Below, piece after piece: positions 1 to 11,444 of a DNA stretch of 64,000 nt; position 1 is the first letter of the stretch; each line of letters opens with the position of its first letter. This DNA comes from Clavaria fumosa (lineage: Eukaryota; Basidiomycota; Agaricomycetes; Agaricales; Clavariaceae). The position numbers and the translations under genes are program-made. A model generated the notes under the pieces. It was given only the letters and a program-made list of their open reading frames with translations. It was not told where the DNA came from and searched no databases. The DNA lies in the NCBI GenBank assembly GCA_951802425.1, contig OX637800.1:3444760-3508759 (forward strand), read 5' to 3'.

Positions 1-2
1 AA

Positions 3-359
3 AAGGAGACTTCGGATAATTCCAAGTCCCCCAACACAACTGGCACTAGTACCAAGTCCAAGAAACCATTGGAAAAGCATCTGGCAAACTCTGGTTCAAC
101 TTCTGGGAACTCCAGTTCCAAACCCATTGAAGGCTCTGGAAACTCCAGTAGCTCCAGCGATGCAAAGAGGGCTCATCTGGGTCAGGATGGAAAACTGACA
201 CTGGAGGAACACCAATGGCATTTCAATATTAATATGTGCCTTTTCTGTGGTACAGCAGGCCACAAGGCCAATGAGTGTTGTAAACAGACCTCACAGGCCA
301 TTGCCAGTGCTGCACAAATCACCTCTGATGGAGATGATTCTATGTCAAAAAAAGATTGA
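3..359 (+). pseudogene. Ty3/gypsy Gag C-terminal fragment with zinc knuckle
   Basis: The frame is open from the left edge of the window, so this is the end of a longer Gag. The first two thirds are Ser/Thr/Asn/Lys-rich low-complexity sequence. Near position 235 a CCHC knuckle is visible (CLFCGTAGHKANEC, C-x2-C-x4-H-x4-C), the nucleic-acid-binding motif of retrotransposon Gag. The frame ends at a TGA (357-359), after which the same frame stays open for about 110 nt, so the stop may be secondary. A protease frame of the same element follows at 497 in another phase. Family assignment rests on the knuckle plus the downstream Ty3-type protease and RT. No true start is in the window. Confidence 0.75.
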
Positions 360-496
360 GCAGCCCAGAGAGCACAGTATGACTCTCTGGCTGCTCCGAC
401 TCTGATTGTACTAAACCTATACTTGATACCCTTTCTTTTCATTGCTCTCTCTCTCTCCTTGCCTCTTCTCCTTCTATTCCTGTTCCTTTTAAAGCA

Positions 497-1351
497 ATGA
501 TAGACTCTGGCACTGAACTCTGTTTCATTGATGCCAAATTTACTTCTCGTCTCCATCTTCCAAAAACTCCAGTGACCCCCTGGGAGGTTGTTTTTATAAA
601 CGGGACCACCTCAGTCTGGGTTACGAAAGCAGTCTGGCTCTCCATTCAGCTCTCTGCCATGGATCCAACTGACATCTTGTTTGTAGTTACTGATCTTGAT
701 CCCTCTTGTGATGTGATCTTGGGAATGAATTGGCTGTTCCAAAACAACCTGCTGGTTGACTGGACTACTGGCCAGATAAAGCCCAGACCATCTACTAATG
801 AGGAGAAAACTCCGAAATCTGGTCTGGAGGGTGCACTGGCCAGCACTCTCCATTCTGTCCCTCTGTCCACCTTTGTCCCCCCATCTGTCTCCGCTCCATG
901 TGCTCCGGTTCAAATGTCATCTGCAGCAACTCTGAACCAAGCCCAGACTCTGTCTCTGTCTCCGCTTCTGTCTCCATCTTTGACTCTGTCTCTGACCAGT
1001 CCATCTGCCCAGTTCCTCCATGGGGCACCTAAAGTTTCTTTTGTGAACACTGCTGCATTCATCATGGCTTGTGGACTTCACGGGTCCCAAGTCTTTGGCA
1101 TGACATTGTCATGCAAGTCTGCATGTGCAGCCTCCGCTTCGTTCAACATCCCTGACACTACTTCCCAGGATCTCCTCTCTGTTCCAGAGGAGTACAGGGA
1201 CTTCCTGGATGTCTTCAGTAAAAAGAAGGCAGACACCCATGCTCCGCATCGACCATGTGATCTAAAAATCAACCTGCTGGATGGCCAATCCCCTCTGCCA
1301 GGTGCAGTCTATTCTCTGTTGCAGTCCGAACTCAGCAAACTCCACAAGTAG
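497..1351 (+). pseudogene. Ty3/gypsy Pol N-terminal part: aspartic protease and start of RT
   Basis: The frame opens with an aspartic protease active-site motif (MIDSGTELCFID, D-S-G triad) and continues with the typical retropepsin stretch ending in DVILGMNWL. A Ser/Leu-rich linker follows, then the conserved lead-in to Ty3 reverse transcriptase (EEYRDFLDVFSKKKAD, HRPCDLKINL). TAG at 1349-1351 closes the frame. Just beyond, in another phase, the sequence reads FIWKKNGTL and then the beginning of the CVDF motif, where it is cut by the LINE inserted at 1407. The RT resumes at 8083. A decayed, non-functional copy. Confidence 0.85.
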
Positions 1352-1394
1352 CACCTGTGCTTTTCATCTGGAAAAAGAATGGAACACTCTGACT

Positions 1395-1406
1395 ATGTGT
1401 TGATTT
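1395..1406. repeat. Left target-site duplication of the LINE
   Basis: The 12-mer atgtgttgattt occurs here and again at 8071-8082, directly after the LINE poly-A tail. Joining the flanks restores the Ty3 RT reading through CVDFHGLN, which confirms the insertion point. Confidence 0.93.
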
Positions 1407-1545
1407 TGGGAGGACTTCCTTTCTAGGCGACCACATCAACACTGGCAAAAACGAACGGAAAAATTCAGCCAACCGAGCCACCCAGTACTAGAAGTCCTTA
1501 CTAGAATCTCATACCCACTGTAACTACCACCTAGTACTACGAAAA

Positions 1546-3759
1546 ATGTCAGCAAACAGCGGTGGCACCCAGACCGAAGGTGCCAGCGGAAACAGGTCGA
1601 CTCGAACTCGACCCTCGACAGACAATCCACCACCTACTCCACCTACTCGACAGCTGAGGCCCACGATCGACGAAAACTCCCGAATAAGAGCCAGGGCCGT
1701 GCTAGAAAGGGAAGGCATGCTCCCGCCTAACGGCGCCATCACGCCCACATCTTTGTCGACGGTTCTCACGAGACTCACCCACAATGTAACCCGCATCCCC
1801 AAACAAGCACTCGACATAATCAACGCCACCGCCACGCTTCTCAACGACATCAGGGAGACCCAGGACCCCCTATCTTTGACTGACAGAATCAATGAGACGC
1901 TCGCCCCGACCATCGAAAGACTACACGGAATTGCTGACGAAGCGCAATGAGCCACCTCCCAACTCCTCACCGAGACACAGGCCAACACCGACGCTCGGGA
2001 CGAAATAAGGGGCGAAGCGAAGGCACTACAGAATCTCCGGGAACACCTAATGAGCACGGTGGGTGAACTTGCGCAGAACACCGAGACGGCGACACGCAAT
2101 GCCTCCCAGACCCATAGAGAGATACTGGACCTACTATCCCAAACCCGACCCTCTCCACACGAACTACAAGATGAAGGAGACACAAGCGCCGACCCCAACA
2201 CAGAGGCCCTTCCCGAGAGAAACGCCAGGAACCGCGATCTAGCACAAACACCAGTCCCCTCGCCAAGCTCCTACGCCGCCGCGGTATGCGCAGCACTAAC
2301 ACCGGGGCACGAGGAGGTCCTAGCCCAGTCGCAAGGACGTCTTTGACAAATCATCATAGAAAGAACCCCAGAAGCAAACGACACTGCAGCCCTGTCAGAT
2401 GAATCACTTACGGAGAAAGAGCTAGTGGAAAAAGCGAACACCGCGATCGACCTCATGGGAGACGAGATACCAGGTTGCCCCCCTCTTGACAGGATGTTCA
2501 CCGGAGCACAAAGATTGGTACAAGGCAGAATCCTCTATCTCATGGCCAGCGAAGCCGCTGCGAACTGGTTACGACGAAGTGATGTCAAGAAAACGTTCAC
2601 CGACCACTACGGGTCACCGGTCCGGGTTCGAGGGCAGGGATATGGTGTCATCTGTGAGTACGTACCAGTCTCATTTGACCCCAACAGCGGCAACACATCA
2701 ATCGAGATCGTCAACGAGCTCCCAGTGGGCGTGATATCAGAAGCCAGGTATCTGAAGGACCCGAAGAAGCGCACCCCGAACCAACAAACAGCCTTTGTAT
2801 TACTGACATTCAGAACAGCAACCCAAGCCAACAAGGCACTCAGGGAGGGCCTTATCATCGAAGGTAAAAAGGTATTCGGACGGAAAGACATACAGGAGGC
2901 GAAGCGTTGCTTGAAGTGCCAGAGCTACACCCACCGACACATGGCAGCGAACTGCCCTCAGATTCATGACACCTGCGCTGTCTGCGGAAGGATGCACAGA
3001 ATGACAGACTGCCCGATGGAAGACTCCAAGAGATTCTGTGCGAATTGCAGAAGGGATGGTCACATGGCCAGCGACAGGAACTGCCCGGTCTTCAAAGCTG
3101 AATGTGAGAAGATCACCCAACACTACCCGGAGAACAAGTATAGGTACTACCCCGTAATCGACGACTCGACTACATGGGAGCTAGCCCAACCCAAAATCAG
3201 CACAACGCCGACCCCGATGCCCTCCCAAACTGCGACAGACCGGCGCCCACCCCTACACACACGACGGAGGACCACAACCCCGACACCACCCACACTCCCC
3301 CCGAATGCCTTTCCCGAGCGCCTCAGCAACACGCCACCGCAGCCGGTTTCAGACGGGACATCGACTCAACATCGCAGGCCAATCTTTCAGCCCCCCCCAA
3401 GGGACCGGGGGTGGCCCCAGAACAAGGACAAAGACAAAGGGAAAGGTAGGGCTGACGGCGGACGAGCGGGTCGCAGGATAGCCATCGCCACAAACAAGAC
3501 AACACCCGGAGAGCAGACCAGACTCGATCAATGGATACACAAGGCACCAGCGACATCGACAGCGTCCGAACCGCACGCACGGCCACCCGACCCCCGAGTA
3601 TCGACACCCACACCACCAATGACCACTGACACAGCGACTAGCACAGAGAACGCCACGCGCCCACAGGTCCCGGCAATCGACAACGCCCCCCCCCACCCTC
3701 CCCACCCCACGCCCCCCGACACGGTCGGGCGGACCACGCCAGCCACTCCAGCCCCCTAG
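1546..3759 (+). pseudogene. LINE ORF1: Gag-like nucleic-acid-binding protein
   Basis: One frame of 738 codons, interrupted only by TGA at 1948-1950 and TGA at 2344-2346; the frame is open on both sides of each. Both stops fit CGA (Arg) to TGA. After a coiled, Glu/Arg/Thr-rich N-terminal half comes a globular part (about 2425-2890) and then three CCHC knuckles between about 2905 and 3085 (CLKCQSYTHRHMAANC, CAVCGRMHRMTDC, CANCRRDGHMASDRNC). The C-terminal 200 residues are Pro/Thr-rich. ORF1 proteins of this class coat the element RNA and bring it to the target. The stop codon lies 3 nt before the ORF2 ATG, which suggests coupled termination and re-initiation. Confidence 0.88.
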
Positions 3760-3762
3760 AAA

Positions 3763-6700
3763 ATGATTGAAGACAACACAAATTCCCAACCGCGACTGAG
3801 AATCTGGCAGCAAAACTGTCGCAAGTCCCTAGACAACACCCTCCATCTCATAAACAGCCTTGACCCTATACACTTTGACCTCTGCCTCATACAGGAACCC
3901 CACATTGACTTCTTAAACAGAACACGCGCTCCCAACGGATGGCGCACGATTCTCCCTCCATCCCACTCTAGAACCAACTCAGACACCAACCCAGATGACC
4001 CAACCAGATCAGCACTTCTCATCAGCCCCAGACTCGACACAGCCAAGTGGATGGACCTGGCAATCGACTCGCCAGACATAACGGGAGTACAACTATGGGG
4101 CAAATTCGGCACAATACAACTCATCAATATATATGTCGACTGCCAGCACTCTAGAGCGATCCAAAAGGTAAGCGAATGGTACACTGATATCGAGGCTGAT
4201 GCAGGTGAGAACGCGACGCTACCAACAACACCGCCGGCCCACCCGGTATACAACGTACTATTGGGGGACTTCAACAGACACCACCCCTTGTGGGAAGATG
4301 AAGGTAACGCCCACATGTTCACCGCACAGGCCCTGGATCTAGCCCAGCTGCTGCTGGAACTGATTGCAACACGAGACCTCGAAATGATTCTACCGAAGGG
4401 GACCCCGACACTACAACTTTCATCTACCAAGACTTGGTCAAGACCGGACAACGTCTTTATCTCGGGGGCTCTAACTGAGGCGGTGGTGCACTGCGACACA
4501 GCCCCAGAAAGGATGCCCCCCAAGGCGGACCACCTCCCCATACTGACTACGATAGAAGTACCCACCCCCAATTCACGCAGTATCAAGAAGCGGAACTGGA
4601 GAACCACAGACTGGGAGGTGTTCAGGACGTCACTGAAAGTGACGGTCCAGGCGGGACCCCCACCTCACGCTATCCGCTCCACCGAAATGCTCGACTGTGT
4701 GGTAGAGTTCCTCGAAGACGCCCTACGAAAGGCGACTGAGACGGCAGTACCACTGGTCAAACCGTGCCCATTCACCAAGCGCTGGTGGACTAGGGACCTT
4801 TCCAAAGCCCGTACCGCCCAGCAGAGGCTGAACCGACGGTCTCACGCACTCCGCCTCACCCCCGAACACCCGGCTCACGAGGAAGCACGAAAGGCAAGAA
4901 ATAAGTACACGCAGCTCATAAAGACTACGAAACAGGAACACTGGACGCAATGGCTCGAGGATGCGTCCGACCACTCCATCTGGACCATCAACAGATATAC
5001 CACATCCAGCACGGGCAACAACACGCTAGCACGGCTGCCCAACCTTCAAAACCTGACCGGACCAGCAGCGATAACGAACCAGGATAAGAGCAAAACGCTA
5101 CACACAGTATTCTTTCCCCCCCCCCCCTCATAACCCCCCTGCCTTAGATGAACAATACCCGCCACCGGTCACCAAGTTCCGCCACGTCACGGTGGATCAA
5201 GTACTCAGAATGATCAAATGCCTAAAACCATACAAGGCAGTCATGGAGGGGGATATCACTAACATCGCCCTGAAACATTCAGCTGACATACTAACCCCAC
5301 ACCTGATACAGATATACAGGGCGACATTTAAGCTCAACCACTACCCAGCAGCGTGGAAGACATACGACACGATAGTCCTACGCAAGCCCAATCGCCCCGA
5401 CTACACAGTCCCGAAAGCGTATAGACCGATCGTCCTCCTCAGAACACTGGCCAAGCCCCTCTCGATGGCGGTAGCAGAGGACCTGACGTACATACAGTAC
5501 TGGAAAAATTTCGGCTCCTACCAGACAGACATTTCGGCAGTAGACCGGGCAGAACTGCCACCGACGCCCTGCACCTAGTAACCAAGTATATAAAGGATGC
5601 ATGGCAGCGACACAAGGTAGTATCAGGACTCTTCCTGGACATCAAGGGGGCATTCCCCAGCGTCGATGTCCGTACGCTACGACATGGGATGCGACAACGA
5701 GGAATACCGCAAGAATACACCGATTGGCTGGGAACAAAGCTACGTGGTCGTTCCACCAACATAGTGTTTGACGACTTCCGATCAGAGCCTCTCGAAATAA
5801 CAGCAGGCCTAGACCAAGGTTGTCCTCTCTCACCAATATGCTACCTAGTGTACAACTCCCCAGCCCTCAAGACTGTTATCTCGGATAGGACCAACAACCA
5901 GGCCGCCAGCGGCTTCATCGACGATCAGGTCTTCCTGGCGAGGGGCCGGAGCTTCGGAGAGGCGAACCGCATTCTCAAACACATCATGGAGAAGCCGGGA
6001 GGATTCCTAGATTGGGCCAAAACACATAACTGCGAAGTAGAGATCCCAAAGTGTGCGCTAATCGGGTTCTCCTGTAGACAGGTACCCAGGCTGCTACAGC
6101 CGAGAAAGCGACAACCAGAACCCAGGGAGGCGATAACCATAGGAGAACACACCATCCGACTGTCCCAAAGCACGAAGTTCCTCGGGGTCATACTCAACCA
6201 GACGCTATCCTGGACAGAACAAGTTGCGAGCGCGATGGCCAAAGGTACGTATTGGGCGTCGCAGGCCAGACGCATCGCCAAACCACACAGCGGCATACCC
6301 CTCTATCTGGCAAGATGGCTATACCTTTCAGTATGCGTCCCCAGAATGTTGTACGCAGTCGATGTATGGGGAAATCCACAAAGAAGATGCGCTGTACGAC
6401 CAGGCAGAAGAACTGGGATAGGTGGACGACTAGCAAGAATACAAAGGCAGGCATTACTGACACTAGGCCCTATGAAAACAACAGCCATGGACACCATTGA
6501 AGCACATGCAAACATACTACCGTTCCATCTGTTAGTCAACAGGCTCCGTCTGGCAGCACTGCTTCGCATGGCGACACTCCCTAAGTCCCACCCGATCCAC
6601 TCACACCTTTCTCGAGCCCACAAGCATACCCCCAGAGCCCACCAATCGCCGATCCACCAGCTCACTGCAGACTTCAGGAAAATCAACCCAGAAACTATAG

Positions 6701-7776
6701 AAAAGACACCGGCAGTGGGACGACACCCCAAGCAGACGCCTCCACTCCGAATCGAGATCCAACCCAGCAAAGAGGCGGCGATCCAAAGCATGCAGGAACA
6801 CGAGGCGGACATTAACATCTTCACGGACGGGTCGGGATACGAGGGGGGAATAGGAGCGGCGGCTGTGTTGATGCGAGGAGACCACCCACCCAAATCCCTC
6901 CAGTTTCATCTAGGAAGACAGATGCGACACACGGTTTATGCAGCGGAAGTCACAGCGCTAGTTTTGGGAGCGCACCTACTTCAAAAAGAAAAGGGGAGAT
7001 TTGCCACGGTTGCACTGGTGGTGGACAACCAGGCCGCCCTTCACGCCACGCAGCTCACACGCCCAGCACCATCGCATAACCTACTAAGAGCCTTCGAATC
7101 CGCAATCAGACGCATCTGCCAGGCAAGAGCTGGGATGCAACTCAAGGCAGTATGGGTACCTGGGCACCACAGGATAGTCGGAAACGAGATGGCAGATAGA
7201 GCTGCAAAGTTGGCAGCCCAAGGTTTGTCCAGCCCGGAGAGGGAGCTTCCTAGACTCCTCAAGAACAGAGTCGCGGGCAGCAAAGCCGCGATATCTCTAA
7301 CACTCAGAAAATCCATCCAGGAGAGAGCGAGACGGTGGTGGAAGGGGTCCCCATGCTACAACGACATGAAACACGTCGACGACTCACTACCATCAAAGAA
7401 CTTTCTGCGGCTCGTCGAGGAACTGCCGAGACTCCAATCATCAATCCTCCTGCAACTACGCACTGGACACGCCCCCTTACGTCGACACCTCTTCAAGATA
7501 GGCGCCGCCGGTGACCCCCGATGCCCATACTGCGGGCAGGAAGACGAATCTGTCAGACATTTCCTACTCACATGCACGAGCACTACCACACGAAGGAACG
7601 CGACCCGCAGCCTGGCGCACTTACTGACAGACCCTAAGGCAACCAGAAAGGTCATAAAATATGCGATGGCCTCAAAACGATTCAAAAGAGAGGCCAAGCC
7701 GGGCCCGAGCGACGATATCACCCAGGAACACCAGGAACCGGAAACACACCCCCGGGCGCACAACCAGGAGGCCTAG
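3763..7776 (+). pseudogene. LINE ORF2: APE endonuclease - reverse transcriptase - RNase H
   Basis: The first block (3763-5133) is an APE-type endonuclease: QQNCRKS at the start, IQEPH (catalytic Glu), LLGDFNRHHPLW and DHLP (catalytic His). The RT follows in two phases: 5141-about 5505, then about 5505-7776, with GLDQGCPLSP and the catalytic FIDD at 5914-5925. RNase H H1 is clear from 6813 (FTDGSG, YAAEVTAL, VDNQAAL, MADRAAKLA). A C-terminal zinc finger CPYCGQEDESVRHFLLTC follows near 7520. The frame breaks at a 12-C run (5116-5127) and again at a short A run near 5503-5508; both are single-base events that cancel. Joined, the protein would be about 1,340 residues, normal for the clade. Homopolymer sequencing error is a real alternative to decay. 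Confidence 0.9.
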
Positions 7777-8070
7777 GTTGAGAACGACAACACTCCCGCC
7801 CGGACCCCAGCCAGAACAACATTTGTAGTGTAGCTTCGAATGGCATCCAGTAGCTTTTCCCCCACTGGGGGTTTTTGATGCACCCAGCTCTGACCACCTT
7901 ATACGTAGTTTCAAGCGCATACGCGCAACGGTGCTCGCTAAGCGACCTGAAGCTCTTGTAGAGATCCTCACCATAGTATAGGCCAAGATGTAACTAAGTA
8001 GCGTACTCCGACATAGGGCGAAGCCCCAACAGGAGTTAAATGGAAAAAAAAAAAAAAGAGAAAAAAAAAA
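7777..8070 (+). other. LINE 3' untranslated region and poly-A tail
   Basis: About 265 nt with no reading frame of note, followed by an A-rich tail (about 8043-8070) broken by one GAG. The tail directly abuts the right copy of the 12-bp duplication, as expected for target-primed reverse transcription. Confidence 0.85.
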
Positions 8071-8082
8071 ATGTGTTGATTT
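8071..8082. repeat. Right target-site duplication of the LINE
   Basis: Second copy of atgtgttgattt, matching 1395-1406 exactly. Confidence 0.93.
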
Positions 8083-8640
8083 CCATGGCCTCAATAAAGT
8101 GACCAAAAAGGATCATTATCTACTCCCACTGACCAAAGATCTTCTTGACATTCCAGGAAAAGCCTGAATCTATACACAACTCAACCTCTGACATGCATAT
8201 CACCTGGTCCATATTGCCAAGGGTGATGAATGGAAAACCACATTCTGCACTCGATACAGATCCTTTGAATGGTGTGTGATGCCCTTTGGGCTCACCAATG
8301 CACCTGCCACTTTCCAGCACTTCATGAACAATATATTCTCTGACCTTGACACATTCATGGTCGTCTATCTTGATGACATCCTCACTTACTCCAAGGACCC
8401 AAAGCAACACATTGAGCATGTCCAAGAGGTACTCTCATATTGTGGATGACCATTACTGCCAATGCATTCCAACCTTATTCTTATACTAGCCACAAACCCT
8501 CCCTAATGCCACCGCACAGAAACACTCACAGAGGAACCATGTCCCAAAGGCTCCAGAAGAACAGTCTCTTCCTGAACCTGGCTAAGTGTGAATTTCATGC
8601 TGAAATCATAGAGTATCTGGCATGTGTTTTATGTCAGGAT
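8083..8640 (+). pseudogene. Ty3/gypsy reverse transcriptase fragment (continues the element left of the LINE)
   Basis: Reading resumes after the LINE with FHGLNKVTKKDHYLLPL, then [34 protein letters not shown] and the catalytic YLDD at 8366-8377. After HIEHVQEVL (about 8430) roughly 110 nt of unrelated sequence intervene; the RT thumb then returns at about 8548 (RLQKNSLFLNLAKCEFHAEIIEYL). In-frame stops occur (for example after IPGKA), so the copy is dead. Beyond 8640 no RNase H or integrase is recognisable; the element is truncated there. Confidence 0.85.
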
Positions 8641-9119
8641 TGCTTACATAAGCCACCCCCACTGAACCCAAGAGCATTCCACAGACCAGCAACAAGAGAC
8701 AAATGCGAAGTCACATGACCACCTGCAACCTTTGCTGCGTCACCATGACCCTACACCAGCGCCTATGGGTTCACTATAGGCACCCATCACATGTCCCCAC
8801 CCACATTTCCTGGCCTTTCCCATGCTTTGCAATTCATGATGGAGGTGGATCCACAACAGCAGTACTGTTAGGGTGTCAAGTGCTTACCTTACTATGTTTA
8901 GCCTTTCTCCTTGTCTGGAAGCTCCACAAATATGCGCCTCATTAGCCTAACAAGCCTATGGCCTTATCTACATGTGCCTATGTACCAATAGCCATGAAAA
9001 CAACTAATTTTGGTTAGCCATCCAAAGTAAAAACTACAATCATTCTATACTCAAAGAAATATCGGGCTCTAGAGCAAGAACTCAGAACTGCACAAAGATG
9101 CAGTTAATACCGTTCGATT
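8641..9119. other. No gene seen
   Basis: About 480 nt of AT-rich sequence after the truncated Ty3 element. No coding frame, tRNA or recognisable repeat was found. Confidence 0.5.
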
Positions 9120-9830
9120 CCTATGCCTTGATAACCCTTAATTCCAAGTTTGCGAAAGGAAATAACAGTTATTAATTCCTTAAAGTAAATAATATTGATC
9201 TGGTAGCTTCTTCTACATAAGAGACAAATAGTGTTTGGATGGCTAGGAAATAGGGAAATCTGAATGGACAGAAGTGTGGAAGTGGTCTACAGGCTCCTAC
9301 CTGCAAGATTGCGAGAGGGACGGAGCGTTTGCGGTATAGATACAGCACTGCGACTTGAATGTACAAGTCTGCCAGTATAGTAACATTGTGGGGACAGTCC
9401 TGATCATGATTGGACCTCGATCAAGCGATCAAGGACCGATGGACCGGCTCAATTCCCACAGTGGCATTGGGAGCGATGGCTGATGATGCCACACTACCAA
9501 ATATGGACTACTCATCCATATCAAGGGATTGTGCACTCATGAACTTTCATGCACAATCCCTCAGCCCTCCCTGCCTCTTCCCTTATGTCAGGACCTTGCT
9601 AGTACATACATAGCATAGTCTAGGGGTGAAACACATACTAAATAAGTCTAGATGCACTTAGTTATGGCTAGTATGTGGAAGATAAGAGGAAGCAAAGAAG
9701 GTATGGACGAAAGGATGATGCGATCGAGGCCGGGAACGCCGCGGAACGTTGCAGAAGCAATCGGGGGCGATTGCGGGGTCCTTTCCCACAATCCCCGACA
9801 TTTGGGCCCCTGGCAATGAGTCAGTATCAG
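9120..9830 (+). repeat. Dispersed repeat family R1, copy 1
   Basis: Around 700 nt that match, in reverse complement, 42365-43080. Shared landmarks include the segment around the gatcatgattgg motif (9405), the stretch near 9620-9700, and the block at 9716-9795. The copy here keeps CG dinucleotides (for example gcgatcgaggccggg) where the other has CA/TG, so the two have diverged by CpG decay. No coding capacity is visible; a non-autonomous transposon or LTR remnant is possible. Confidence 0.7.
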
Positions 9831-9884
9831 TCAGTATGAATATTTTTAGAATAACTGGAATCTTCGAGATGGAATATCTCAGTA

Positions 9885-10290
9885 AGGAAACAGGATAAAA
9901 ATATGATTTAACCCAGTATGGAACCCCTCTGAATTATCCTTATTTTAGAGTACTTAAACGGTAGTATAGGTATACTACTTAAGGAGATATGTCAAACCTT
10001 TCCAAATGTAGTAGATACATAAATTTTGGTATAAATAGCCAACGGAACTTCGCGTTCCAGGCATCATTATGTACCCACATAACTGTTGAACCATCTCTCA
10101 AAGGGACTAAGTGTTAGTCTAGCTCCCTATAGAGCTAAGGACTCTTTTAGTTAAACTAAGGACTTAGTCTAGTTTAACTAAACACAGTAATTACTGACTA
10201 AGGACTTGGTCTAGTCTAGTGTGGATACCCAAAGGTACCTATGCCTTGGGACTGCCACCTTGTGCCGGCTCCCCTCAGCGCAGTAAGTAT
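9885..10290 (-). repeat. Dispersed LTR-like repeat Z, copy 1 (diverged, reverse orientation)
   Basis: Reverse-complement homologue of 31244-31640 and 39184-39580. Shared features are the repeated ctaaggactta/tagtccttag stretches, the tctactacatttggaaag motif and a caatact-ctgcgc-gag edge near 10290. It contains several short direct and inverted ctaagg/ccttag repeats. More diverged than the two right-hand copies are from each other. Confidence 0.65.
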
Positions 10291-10640
10291 TGAATGAGAT
10301 ATGAATATTTTAGTATGATGTGCAAGGTACTGCACTGTACATAGTACTACTATGTTCATCAGAGTAAGTAGTGAATAGCTAGCCAATTAGGCAGTGGTTT
10401 ATAGAGGTGGAATGGTCTACAAGACCAGGAGAATCTCATGAACTCTTCAGCTTGTTTCTCCTGTGTCTGGTTAGCTACTTATTCACTGATCTATTTTGAC
10501 CTATCTACATTGATTTGGCTTATATATACACTATGGACCCAATAGCAGGTTATTATCACCATCTGGTCAGATGATTTATGACTTTCACCCAAAAATCAGT
10601 GCAAAACAGGTGATGGGTGATTTCTAATCACCATTAAAAT

Positions 10641-11025
10641 CAAGGGATATTCACTAGATAAGGTTGAGTTATATAATAAACCCCTCAATTTGGGTGATAT
10701 TAAACTGGAGGTTATTGGGTTGTGCAAAACACTCCTGAAATCAAGGGATATTCAACATGATAAGATTGAGTTATATAATACACCCCCCAATATAGGTGAT
10801 ATTAATCTAGAGGATATTGGGTTGTACAAAACACTCCCTAGAACAAGGGATATTCAACATGATGAGATTGAGTATATAATACACCCCCCAATATAGGTGA
10901 TATTAATCTAGAGGATATTGGGTTGTACAAAACACTCCTTAGAACAAGGGATATTCAACATGATGAGATTGAGTTATATAATACACCCCCCAATATGGGT
11001 GATATCAAACTAGAGGATATTGGGT
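10641..11025 (+). repeat. Tandem repeat, about 101 bp x 4
   Basis: Four consecutive copies starting near 10641, 10741, 10844 and 10945. Each carries caagggatattca, a gagttatataata box, an accccccaat box and a gatattgggttgt box. Copy 1 is the most diverged; copies 2 to 4 differ by a few bases and 1-2-nt indels. One short frame crosses two copies only because the spacing happens to be near a multiple of three; it is not a gene. Confidence 0.85.
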
Positions 11026-11444
11026 AATCTAATGACTTAGCAGGATTGAAGAGCTTAAGCAAACAGGCTGAGTTAGGCAATCACAGCACAAAAGAGTGCC
11101 TGCAGGTGAAAATGGTGAGTGGGCCATATGTAGGACATTTAGGCCAAACAAGGGCACAACTACTATACATGGAGAGGGCCTAAGAGACCGTGTGAGTACA
11201 AAACAGTAAAAGTTGATCAACAAGAGACAACAAATTCAATGGAACCCCCCCCCCAGGAGATGGTACAAACGAACATGCACACAAGACTTGATGAACAAAT
11301 GAAATGTCACATGACCTCGCTCTCCGATCCAGCAGCTGCTCCCACACTCTCTGGCATCCTGGCTGACACTGCCGCGGCCCCAACCCCTGCGCCAATCCCG
11401 ATTCCCGGCTTCGGCTCGGGCTCGGACGGCAACAGCGACGGAGC

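Larger units (their letters stand above)
1407..8070 (+). mobile_element. Full-length non-LTR retrotransposon (LINE, probably Tad1-like) inserted in a Ty3 element
   Basis: A 6.66-kb element with a 139-nt leader, ORF1 (1546-3759), ORF2 (3763-7776), a 3' untranslated region and an interrupted poly-A tail (about 8043-8070). A perfect 12-bp duplication flanks it. The order ORF1 with CCHC knuckles, then ORF2 with APE endonuclease, RT, RNase H and a C-terminal CCHC, is the layout of fungal Tad1-clade LINEs; the clade is inferred from architecture only. It is C/A-rich on the sense strand and retains many CpG sites, unlike the decayed Ty3 host around it, so it is the younger element. Both ORFs are broken (two TGA codons in ORF1, two single-base shifts in ORF2), so this copy cannot act on its own as read. 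Confidence 0.92.
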
